Assembly: GCF_016862775.1 (NCBI RefSeq)
Contig: NZ_BONP01000001.1
Span: 1 to 64,000, forward strand
From: Cellulomonas phragmiteti
GTDB lineage: Bacteria > Actinomycetota > Actinomycetes > Actinomycetales > Cellulomonadaceae
Length of the DNA: 64,000 bases
Direction: 5' to 3'
Part shown: positions 1-6,130 of the stretch, piece after piece
How positions within the stretch are numbered: the first letter of the stretch is position 1
How the letters are laid out: each line of letters opens with the position of its first letter
Notes under the pieces: generated by a model
Databases searched by the model: none
Seen by the model: only the letters and a program-made list of their open reading frames with translations
What the model was told of the DNA's origin: nothing
Program-made: the position numbers and the translations under genes

Positions 1-221
1 GCGCGGGTGGCCTCGTCGGCCAGCAGCCGGTAGCCGAACTCCGGGTCGTCGCGGTGAGCGTCGAACAACGCGTTCGCCAGGTGCGCCTCCTCGAGCTCAC
101 GGGCACCGATCGGAGCGGCGAGCCAGCGGTAGTAGGGCTGTCGGGCGAGCTTGAGGACCCGGCACGTCACCGCGACGGGGATGCCGTCGGCGGCGAGCTC
201 GCTCACGAGCGGGTAGAGCCT
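1..221 (-). CDS. IS3 transposase OrfB, N-terminal part (cut by window edge)
   Basis: The minus strand reads KRLYPLVSELAADGIPVAV, then a conserved segment with YYRWL and DDPEFGYRLLADE, typical of the start of IS3-family OrfB ahead of the DDE catalytic core. There is no start codon of its own at the front; the frame is entered from orfA by a -1 shift at the AAAA run at 221-224. The DDE integrase domain itself lies beyond base 1, so activity cannot be judged. Confidence 0.8.
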
Positions 222-505
222 TTTCCCGGCAGGTGCGCCTGGGACAGGTAGGCCGCCGCGCGGCGCAGGACCTCGTTCTCCTGCTCCAGCAACCGGATCC
301 GCCGGTTGGCCTCACGCAGCTCGGCTGACTCCGTGCGCGTCACGCCCGGGCGGTTGCCGTCGGCGACGTCGGCGTCACGCAACCAGTTACGCAGGCACGA
401 CTCCGCGATACCGAAGTCCGCAGCGACCTGCTTGATCGGAGCATCCCCGCGACGAGCCACGGCCACGACATCGTCGCGGAACTCCTTGGGATAGGGCCTG
501 GGCAC
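203..505 (-). CDS. IS3 transposase OrfA (helix-turn-helix)
   Basis: This is the DNA-binding half of an IS3-family transposase, about 100 residues. It starts MPRPYPKEFRDDVVAVARRG and has the HTH_Tnp_1 pattern (IKQVAADFGIAESCLRNWL), followed by a leucine-zipper-like coiled coil (ESAELREANRRIRLLEQENE) that pairs OrfA and OrfB. I chose the GTG at 505 because GGAAGGA lies just upstream; a longer frame from 538 is open but lacks a ribosome site. The frame ends at a TGA (203-205) shortly after the slip site, so OrfA alone and the OrfAB fusion are both expected products. Confidence 0.85.
   Translation of the reverse strand: MPRPYPKEFRDDVVAVARRGDAPIKQVAADFGIAESCLRNWLRDADVADGNRPGVTRTESAELREANRRIRLLEQENEVLRRAAAYLSQAHLPGKGSTRS
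218..226 (-). other. Probable programmed -1 frameshift signal between orfA and orfB
   Basis: On the minus strand the orfA frame reads GGA-AAA-GGC. Slipping back one base on the A run gives AAA-AGG-CTC and enters orfB. This is the classical IS3-family arrangement for making the OrfAB transposase. I did not identify a downstream stimulatory stem-loop. Confidence 0.65.
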
Positions 506-540
506 GGTGCATCCTTCCTGCGGCGCCTGCGGCGCCACAG

Positions 541-1020
541 GTGGGTGTCACCTACTCGTACACCAGCCCCGGTGTTGTCGGAACGCTGGTGGCGGGCGTT
601 CTCGGTCAGTGGCTCGCAGGTCGCCAGTCCCTCAACGCGTGGCTTCGTGAGCAGCGGCTCGCTCTGTACTCGGACGCGCTGCGCCGCGAAGTGCACCTCC
701 GAGCGACTCGCCTCGCTGACGCATACGACGTCAAACCGCCCGGCGGGCACGTGGAGGTCGTTCCGCAGGATGAGGTCTCGATTCGGATGGACCTACTCGC
801 GCATCGCGACGTCCGAGAGGCATGGCGTGAGGTCGTGAAGGCTGAACTCGACTTCGAGATGTGGGTGGAGCACGAGTACAGCGGCGCTCCGGACGAGGAG
901 GCCCCCTCAAGCGTCACGCAGCCGCTTGAAGACTCGCTCGGGAGACTTCGCGAGACTTGCCGGCGATGTCTCAGTACTCACCGGTGGCGCTGGCGACGGT
1001 CGGACGGCATGCACGAGTGA
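541..1020 (+). CDS. Membrane-anchored hypothetical protein, 5' end probably replaced by the IS
   Basis: This 159-residue frame begins with a short hydrophobic stretch (VVGTLVAGVLGQWLAG) followed by a charged helix (LREQRLALYSDALRREVHLRA) and a polar C-terminal part rich in Glu and Arg. The pattern of one N-terminal membrane anchor and a cytoplasmic coiled helix is common in actinobacterial proteins of unknown role. The GTG at 541 lies inside the presumed IS end, and the first seven or so residues would be IS-encoded, so this is likely a truncated or IS-promoted gene. There is no ribosome site of note. Function unknown. Confidence 0.5.
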   Translation: MGVTYSYTSPGVVGTLVAGVLGQWLAGRQSLNAWLREQRLALYSDALRREVHLRATRLADAYDVKPPGGHVEVVPQDEVSIRMDLLAHRDVREAWREVVKAELDFEMWVEHEYSGAPDEEAPSSVTQPLEDSLGRLRETCRRCLSTHRWRWRRSDGMHE

Positions 1021-1128
1021 GGAGACGCGAATCGGAATGGCCTGTGCGTGACTCGGGGCGCGCATGCTGGGGCAAGGTCGCGCACTCACTCCGACTGCCA
1101 CCTGTCCAGGAGCAAGCACGCTCCTGGC

Positions 1129-1464
1129 GTGAACGAGACGACCGACACCACAGAGCTGCGTATCGACGCCGGCGGCCTCTGGGCCGTACGGAGCACCAGC
1201 GCGACAGTGTGCTACTTGGACCTCGACCGTCGCAGGCTCCTCCGAGCGCGGGGCGCCGGAAGCCCAGTACTGCCGTTCGACGGAGTCTGGGTGCGGCTGG
1301 TGCGGATCGCGTCCCCACGTGGCGACACGGGGGTGGTGCGTGTGGGGGACCGGCACGAGTTCCTGACCGATCCCGGCGGGGCGTACAGCGACTATCGCTG
1401 GTGGATCCCGAGGGCGTGCGTGGCGATCGAGCGGGTCTCTCCGGCCGACGTCCCTCGGACATGA
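1129..1464 (+). CDS. Hypothetical protein (111 residues)
   Basis: The frame reads VNETTDTTELRIDAGGLWAV and continues with alternating hydrophobic residues suggesting a small beta-rich domain (VCYLDLDRRRLLRA, WVRLVRIASPRGDTGVVRVG). No signal peptide, membrane segment or known motif is visible. The GTG at 1129 is preceded by AGGAG about 17 bases away, which is far; an upstream GTG at 1048 would add a low-complexity basic tail. Codon usage fits the genome, supporting a real gene, but I do not recognise the family. Confidence 0.45.
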   Translation: MNETTDTTELRIDAGGLWAVRSTSATVCYLDLDRRRLLRARGAGSPVLPFDGVWVRLVRIASPRGDTGVVRVGDRHEFLTDPGGAYSDYRWWIPRACVAIERVSPADVPRT

Positions 1465-1696
1465 CCAGCCTGACCGACTCGATGCGGTCGGCTCGGTGAG
1501 GGCCGAAGGCAGGTGACCCGCGGCACCAGTCCCGGCCAGGTCGAGCGCACCTTCGAGGGGGCTACCCGAATGGCGCTACGTGCACCGCTACGGGGCATTG
1601 ACGAGTGATGTGCACCGATGCCAGCATGAGCCCGCAGCGTCGTCGCCCGGTGAGGGCGGCGCTGGCAGTGCAGAAATAACACTCGAAAAGTTTGCT

Positions 1697-1728
1697 GAGG
1701 CGCTAAGTGCGAGAGCACTTAGCGCCTC
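1697..1728. repeat. Perfect 14-bp hairpin upstream of the coupled gene pair
   Basis: GAGGCGCTAAGTGC (1697-1710) and GCACTTAGCGCCTC (1715-1728) are exact reverse complements around a GAGA loop. It sits 20 bases before the start of the DUF4258-like gene, just upstream of its AGGAGG site. It could be an operator for a dimeric repressor, a 5'-UTR hairpin, or a terminator for upstream transcription; no T tract follows, which argues against the last. Confidence 0.6.
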
Positions 1729-1748
1729 GCGTCGTATCAGGAGGAAAA

Positions 1749-2117
1749 GTGGAAAATCCTGCGAAGGATAATCTGAACGCCACTATCGATGGTCCGGTCA
1801 AGCATCCGGTGCCCGCACCGCACAAGCGGCCGCGGATCCGGTGCCCCCGCGAGCTGCGCGGGTGGCGCTTCACCCCGCACGCCCGTGAGCACATCGATGC
1901 TCGCGGGTTCGACCCGCACCAGGTGGTCGCGGCCTGCGAGGGTGCGGAGATCACGGTGACCGCGTACAACTACGGGCCTGGACGCATCAGGTTCATCGCC
2001 GGCGGACTCGTGGTCGTCGCGGTCCCCGAGACCCGCGAGATCATCACCGCCTTGCTGCGATCGCACGAGCAGTGGGGCGACGACGACGCACGGCGTGCCT
2101 CGGGGGTGTCAGCGTGA
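1749..2117 (+). CDS. Small DUF4258-like protein
   Basis: The protein is 122 residues. Its core (RGWRFTPHAREHIDARGFDPHQVV followed by strands ending RIRFIAGGLVVVAVPE) resembles DUF4258 proteins: an N-terminal strand, a helix with HARE..DARG, then a small sheet. The GTG at 1749 is chosen because AGGAGG lies directly upstream; a longer frame from 1707 would run through the hairpin. The stop overlaps the start of the next gene by 4 bases, so the two are probably translated together. DUF4258 members often sit in accessory regions and have been compared with small RNase-toxin folds; no catalytic residue can be assigned here. Confidence 0.55.
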   Translation: MENPAKDNLNATIDGPVKHPVPAPHKRPRIRCPRELRGWRFTPHAREHIDARGFDPHQVVAACEGAEITVTAYNYGPGRIRFIAGGLVVVAVPETREIITALLRSHEQWGDDDARRASGVSA

Positions 2118-2530
2118 CCGCCGACGAGTGCTCCGGCTGGGTCGTGACCCTGAGCGGCGAGACGGTGCTGTACACCGGGACGGCGTACGTCGACGGGGGC
2201 CACATGGAGCGGCGCACCCTGCGGACGCACACTCGACGACTCGGAGGGTCGGTGGCGCCCGACCGGTCGCGGGCCGTCACCGTCCTGGTGCACGGTGACC
2301 TCGGCGGGCGGCGCCTCACGGATCCCGAACGCGGGTATAGCCAGAAGCTCGTGTTCGTCGAGCGCCTCATGCGCGAGCGTGGCCAGCACGTCCACGTGAT
2401 CGACGACCGAGGGTTCGAAAACCTGCTCCACGGCCTGTCGGCACGGTGCCACAGGCTCCGGGAGTCAGGCGGCTCGCTCCTGGCGGTGCCCGCCGCAGTG
2501 CAGCACGTGCCCGGAATGGGCGGGTGCTGA
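2114..2530 (+). CDS. BRCT-like domain protein
   Basis: The protein is 138 residues. Residues about 8-100 have the outline of a BRCT domain as in NAD-dependent DNA ligase: a first strand and turn (TVLYTGTAYVDGG), a helix (RRTLRTHTRRLGGSV), a strand (VTVLVHGDLGG), a helix (GYSQKLVFVERLMRERG) and a last strand and helix (VHVIDDRGFENLLHGL). BRCT domains usually bind phosphopeptides or DNA ends. The GTG start overlaps the preceding stop (GTGA). A decayed relative of its C-terminal part lies 500 bases downstream. The fold call rests on pattern only. Confidence 0.55.
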   Translation: MTADECSGWVVTLSGETVLYTGTAYVDGGHMERRTLRTHTRRLGGSVAPDRSRAVTVLVHGDLGGRRLTDPERGYSQKLVFVERLMRERGQHVHVIDDRGFENLLHGLSARCHRLRESGGSLLAVPAAVQHVPGMGGC

Positions 2531-2564
2531 ATCCAGGGTGGGACGGGTGCGGACCACCACGTGC

Positions 2565-2657
2565 CTTCGTAGATAGAGGGTCCTGACCTGCATCCTCGCA
2601 ATCCACGAAGACCCCACCATGAGGTCTTCGTAGATTGCGAGAGCACTCTTCGTAGAT
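2565..2657. repeat. Three direct CTTCGTAGAT repeats with an embedded inverted repeat
   Basis: CTTCGTAGAT occurs at 2565-2574, 2626-2635 and 2648-2657. In addition TCGCAATCCACGAAG (2597-2611) pairs with CTTCGTAGATTGCGA (2626-2640) at 14 of 15 positions, giving a stem with a 14-base loop. The stretch is non-coding and less GC-rich than its surroundings. It may be a recombination site, a protein-binding array or a structured RNA; nothing here decides. Confidence 0.6.
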
Positions 2658-2661
2658 TGTG

Positions 2662-2693
2662 CTGAGGCCCGTCCCGCTTGGGGCGGGCCTCAG
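2662..2693 (+). terminator. GC-rich hairpin, likely terminator of the DUF4258/BRCT pair
   Basis: CTGAGGCCCG (2662-2671) pairs perfectly with CGGGCCTCAG (2684-2693); the loop TCCCGCTTGGGG can extend the stem. There is no T run, as is usual for terminators in such GC-rich genomes. Confidence 0.5.
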
Positions 2694-2795
2694 GGCTGTC
2701 CACGGTACGGGTGTCGGTGACGTCCGCCACCACTCCGGCGAGTGCCCTCGGAGGGATCTGCTGCACGGAGAGGCGACGCCTGACCCTGTGGTGCC

Positions 2796-2827
2796 GGGAG
2801 GCGCCGCTGGGAGGCGCCGCTGGGAGG
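2796..2827. repeat. 13-bp tandem repeat, 2.5 copies
   Basis: GGGAGGCGCCGCT is present at 2796-2808 and 2809-2821 with a partial third copy to 2827. It lies in the decayed region between the BRCT gene and the flavoprotein gene and encodes nothing recognisable. Confidence 0.6.
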
Positions 2828-2839
2828 ATGTGCACCGAG

Positions 2840-3006
2840 GCGCTCGACCCGCCGCAGCGAGGCGGAGAAGGTCGACTGCCGACGTCGCGCTCTGCACGTG
2901 ATCGACCCGCGGGATCGAGGAGCTGCTCCCCGGTCGACCGGCACCGTGCCACAGGCTCAGAGGACCGAGCGACTCGCTCCTCGTCGATCCCGTCGAGCCC
3001 CTGTGA
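2840..3006 (+). pseudogene. Decayed paralogue of the BRCT-like gene, C-terminal remnant
   Basis: Frame 2902-3006 reads GIEELLPGRPAPCHRLRG, then SLLVDPVEPL and stop, matching GFENLLHGLSARCHRLRE and SLLAVP in the intact gene at 2114-2530. The upstream match (HVID at about 2895-2906) is in another frame, so at least one frameshift separates the pieces, and the N-terminal half is beyond recognition. The remnant suggests an old tandem duplication of which only one copy survives. Confidence 0.6.
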
Positions 3007-3111
3007 CCGGTGGGAGTCCCCTCGCCGCACGCACCGGGGTGACGGCGGTCGTCCGCCGGTCGGCTAGGTTCGCCCGGTGCCGACACACCACGCGCGCGGA
3101 CGTTCCCGCCG

Positions 3112-4359
3112 ATGAGCACCGCGACCGTCGTCGGCGGCGGGCCGGCGGGGCTCATCGCCGCCGAGGTGCTGGCACGTACCGGTGTGGACGTCACGGTGCA
3201 CGACCGCATGCCGTCGGTGGGACGCAAGTTCCTGCTGGCCGGCCACGGCGGTCTGAACATCACGCACACCGAGGCGCGGGACGCGTTCGTCGAGCGGTAC
3301 GGCGAGTCGGCGCCCCGGCTGCGGCCGATGCTCGACGTGTTCGGCCCGGAGGACCTGCGCACATGGTGCGCAGGGCTGGGGGAGCCGACGGTCGTCGGGA
3401 CGAGCGGGCGGGTCTTCCCGCGCTCGTTCCGGGCGACGCCCCTCATGCGCGCGTGGCTCGCGCGGCTGACCGACCTCGGGGTGCGGATCGAGAACCGGCA
3501 GCGGTGGGACGGATGGTCCCGCGACGGTGCGTCGCTGTTCACCGGCGCCGACGGCACGACTGTCGAGGTCGGCGGGGACGTGACGGTGTTCGCCCTCGGT
3601 GGCGCGTCCTGGCCGCGGCTGGGCGCCGACGGCGGCTGGGCCGGGCCGTTCACGGACCGCGGGATCGCGGTCACGCCGCTGCGAGCGGCCAACGTCGGCG
3701 TCCGGGTGGGATGGACGGAGGTGTTCGCGCAGCGGTTCGCCGGCACGCCGCTGAAGAACGTCGCGCTCACCGTCCGCGGGCGCCCGGCACGGGGCCGCGG
3801 GGACGCGATGGTCACCCGCACGGGCCTCGAGGGCGGCCCGGTCTACGCCATCGGTGCCGCGATCCGCGAGGCGCTCGACGCGGACGGTCGCTGCGTCGTC
3901 GAGATCGACCTGCGGCCCGACCTGACCGTCGCCCGGCTCGACGAACGGCTCGGGCGCCGCCGCCCCAAGGACTCGGGCTCGTCCTGGCTGCGTCGCTCGG
4001 TCGGACTGGACCCTGCCGCGATCGGGCTGCTGCGCGAGGCCGACGCGGGCACGCTGCCGTCGTCCGGGATGGCGGAGCGGATCAAGGCCGTGCCGGTCGT
4101 GGTGACGGCCACCATGCCGATCGAGAAGGCGATCTCGTCCGCGGGCGGCATCGCGTGGTCGCAGGTCGACGAGGCGCTGATGCTGCGCGCCCTGCCGGGC
4201 ACGTTCGTCGCCGGGGAGATGCTCGACTGGGAGGCGCCGACCGGCGGCTACCTGCTGCAGGCGTCGTTCAGCACGGGTGTCGTCGCGGCCCGGGGTGCGC
4301 TGGCGCGACTCGGGACGGCGCCGTCGGGACACGGACTCGGCGGCCCCGCGCACGTCTGA
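3112..4359 (+). CDS. FAD-dependent oxidoreductase, HI0933/BaiN-like (TIGR03862 type)
   Basis: The 415-residue protein is a cytoplasmic flavoprotein of the HI0933-like group. It opens with a Rossmann motif (VVGGGPAGLIAAE, residues 6-18) and has the group's GRKFLLAGHGGLNITH segment near residues 37-52, plus a C-terminal FAD-binding stretch (GTFVAGEMLDWEAPTGGYLLQ) characteristic of the family. Substrates of most members are unknown; BaiN, a gut-bacterial relative, acts on bile-acid intermediates, but no such role can be transferred here. It stands alone, with ATG at 3112 and no neighbours on the same strand that suggest a pathway. Confidence 0.85.
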   Translation: MSTATVVGGGPAGLIAAEVLARTGVDVTVHDRMPSVGRKFLLAGHGGLNITHTEARDAFVERYGESAPRLRPMLDVFGPEDLRTWCAGLGEPTVVGTSGRVFPRSFRATPLMRAWLARLTDLGVRIENRQRWDGWSRDGASLFTGADGTTVEVGGDVTVFALGGASWPRLGADGGWAGPFTDRGIAVTPLRAANVGVRVGWTEVFAQRFAGTPLKNVALTVRGRPARGRGDAMVTRTGLEGGPVYAIGAAIREALDADGRCVVEIDLRPDLTVARLDERLGRRRPKDSGSSWLRRSVGLDPAAIGLLREADAGTLPSSGMAERIKAVPVVVTATMPIEKAISSAGGIAWSQVDEALMLRALPGTFVAGEMLDWEAPTGGYLLQASFSTGVVAARGALARLGTAPSGHGLGGPAHV

Positions 4360-4497
4360 CGGCGGTCGGCGCCGACAGGCAGGCAGGTCCGGGCGGCGTC
4401 GGTGTCCGAGGCGAGCACGGGCGTCGTCCGTATCGGCTCGAACGGCCGCCCTGACCTGGAGGGAGAGGGATCCACGAACACCCCACCCTGTGGTGTG

Positions 4498-4894
4498 TCA
4501 CAGGTCGACCGCGACCGGGTGCGTCGGCTCGTGGAGGAGCACGGTCCCGGCCCCTGGCACCGTCAGGGCCACACCGAGCCCGAAGCCCAGGTCGCGGGGC
4601 TCTCCCTCGAAGCGGGCGCCGCGGCCGGCCAGCTCCGCCATCGTGCTGTGCAGGTCGTCGCACATGAACGTGAGCTGGTGCTGCCCGTCGGCTCCCCACA
4701 CCTCGCCCGTGGCGCTCCGGGTCGGGTGGACCCCCATCTCGCTGGGTCCGGTCCGGAAGATCAGCCACTCCTCGGGCTCGTCCGTCGGCCCCTCGGTGAC
4801 GCAGGGCCACCGCAGCACGTCCTGGAAGAAGCGCCGCGTCGCTGCGGGGTCCGTGGAGTACAGCAGTGCGTGCAGGCCCGTGAGCGTGCTTCAC
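4498..4894 (-). pseudogene. VOC (glyoxalase-like) gene with a one-base frameshift next to the start
   Basis: The minus-strand frame contains a full VOC module (LLYSTDPAATRRFFQDVLRW, later HQLTFMCDDLHSTMAELAGRGARF, ending GTVLLHEPTHPV). The N-terminal strand TLTGLHALLYSTD is coded but has no start codon in frame. At 4894 a GTG is followed by AAGCACGCT; removing one A would give GTG-AGC-ACG-CTC and restore V-S-T-L-T-G-L-H. The gene therefore looks broken by a single-base insertion just after its start, or the sequence has an error there. An internal GTG at 4818 could give a 106-residue product lacking the first strand. Confidence 0.65.
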
Positions 4895-4958
4895 GGTACG
4901 ACCGCACGGCCCTGCCGTCACGGGCGTCGAACCGTGCTGCGCGACCCGCCGGAGCCGG

Positions 4959-5897
4959 TCAGGCGGCCCGCGAGCCGAAGACGTGCAGGTCGAGGTCGGC
5001 GCTGAGCGCCTCGCAGGCCAGGCGGCCGCGCACGCTCGTGCCCTGCTCGTCCAGCGGCGGGCTGACGACCGCCACGCCCAGGACCCCAGGGACGGACAGC
5101 ACGATCGCACCCGACACGCTCGACTTGGCCGGGACCCCGACGCTGCGCATCCACCGGCCCGAGCCGTCGTACACCCCGCAGGTGGCCATGACCGAGACGA
5201 CGTCACGCGCGACGTCGACGGGCACGACGCGCTCCCCGGTGACCGGGTTGACGCCGCCGCACGCGAGCGTCGCCCCCATGACCGCCAGCGCCCGCGCGTC
5301 CACGAGGACCGCGCAGGCGCGCGCGTAGACCGCGACGGCGTCGTCCGCGCTGATGCTCAGCGTGCCCTCGGCGCGCATGAGGTGCGCCAGGGCGTGGTTG
5401 CGGTCGCCCAGCAGGTGCTCGCTGCGCGCGACGCCCTCGTCGACCTCGAGCTCCTGGCCCGCGAACGCGGACAGCCCGCGCAGGATGCGCGCGTCGCGCG
5501 AGGCGACGTCGCCTCCGTCGACGAGCGCGGCGGTGAGCAGCGCGCCCGCGTTGACCATGGGGTTCGGCGGGCGTCCGGTGCCCGTCTCGAGCTTGATCGC
5601 GTCGAACGCCTCGCCGGTCGGCTCGATGCCGATGAGGTCCAGCGCGTCGCCGCCGGTGTCGAGCAGCGCGAGGGCGAAGAGGAACGGCTTGACGGCCGAC
5701 TGCACGCTGAACGGCACGTCGCCCTGCGCGCTGGCACGCACCGTGCCGTCCGCCAGGGCCAGTGCGACGCCGCACAGGTCCGGGTCGGCATCGCGCAGCT
5801 GCGGGATGCTGTCGTCCACGGTGCCTCCGTGCTCGTCCAGCACCCGCTCCCGCAGGTCGTCGAGGTCGTAGCCGTGGGCGTCCACCGAGCGGGTCAT
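4959..5897 (-). CDS. glsA: Glutaminase
   Basis: This 312-residue enzyme belongs to the serine-dependent glutaminase family (beta-lactamase fold) that hydrolyses L-glutamine to glutamate and ammonia in the cytosol. The catalytic Ser-X-X-Lys pair is in FSVQSAVKPF (Ser67, Lys70). Other family signatures are the PPNPMVNAGAL segment, the NHALAHLMRA helix and the C-terminal KSSVSGAIV motif that corresponds to the KTG-like wall of the active site. Length agrees with the family (about 305-310). It is monocistronic and divergent from the glycan operon at 6131. Confidence 0.93.
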   Translation of the reverse strand: MTRSVDAHGYDLDDLRERVLDEHGGTVDDSIPQLRDADPDLCGVALALADGTVRASAQGDVPFSVQSAVKPFLFALALLDTGGDALDLIGIEPTGEAFDAIKLETGTGRPPNPMVNAGALLTAALVDGGDVASRDARILRGLSAFAGQELEVDEGVARSEHLLGDRNHALAHLMRAEGTLSISADDAVAVYARACAVLVDARALAVMGATLACGGVNPVTGERVVPVDVARDVVSVMATCGVYDGSGRWMRSVGVPAKSSVSGAIVLSVPGVLGVAVVSPPLDEQGTSVRGRLACEALSADLDLHVFGSRAA

Positions 5898-6087
5898 CCG
5901 CCCATGCTGTCAGGGTCCGGGCGCGACGGCCCGCGGCCGGTCGGGCAGGTCAGGGCCCCGCGGGACCGGCTTTTCACCCGGCCCCCCGGGCCCTGCTGCC
6001 GCGGGCGGCGGACGTTTCGCGCCCTACGTCCCGTTCCGTCCGTGTCGCGGCGTGCGGGACGCGCACGACGTGCCCCCGACCGCCCCG

Positions 6088-6093
6088 TAGCGT
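6088..6093 (+). promoter_or_regulatory. Likely -10 element of the glycan operon
   Basis: TAGCGT about 37 bases before the GTG of the first gene would give a short leader that still contains the GGGAGG ribosome site at 6118-6125. No convincing -35 hexamer is seen. Confidence 0.35.
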
Positions 6094-6130
6094 GGGTCGC
6101 GGTGCTGCTCACGGGGGTGGGAGGTCGGCA

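Larger units (their letters stand above)
1..562 (-). mobile_element. IS3-family insertion sequence, partial (left part beyond the window)
   Basis: Two overlapping transposase frames on the minus strand have the orfA/orfB organisation of IS3 elements, joined by an A-rich slip site. The 5' end of the element is probably near 562, where the minus strand reads TGTACGAGTAGGTGACACC, a plausible terminal repeat starting with TG; the other terminus lies outside the window, so neither inverted repeats nor target duplication can be checked. The element ends inside the frame of the next gene, which therefore probably lost its original 5' end. The IS family call is firm; the exact boundary is a guess. 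Confidence 0.75.

Noticed and set aside
1512-1607. A 31-codon open frame in the gap before the hairpin
   Set aside because: No ribosome site, no motif and a length expected by chance.
1697-1728. The hairpin as a CIRCE (HrcA) heat-shock element
   Set aside because: CIRCE is TTAGCACTC-N9-GAGTGCTAA; the arms and the 4-base spacing differ, and the gene downstream is not a chaperone.
1-3100. The accessory zone as part of a prophage or integrative element
   Set aside because: No integrase, excisionase, structural phage gene, conjugation gene or tRNA border is visible; only an IS and small genes.
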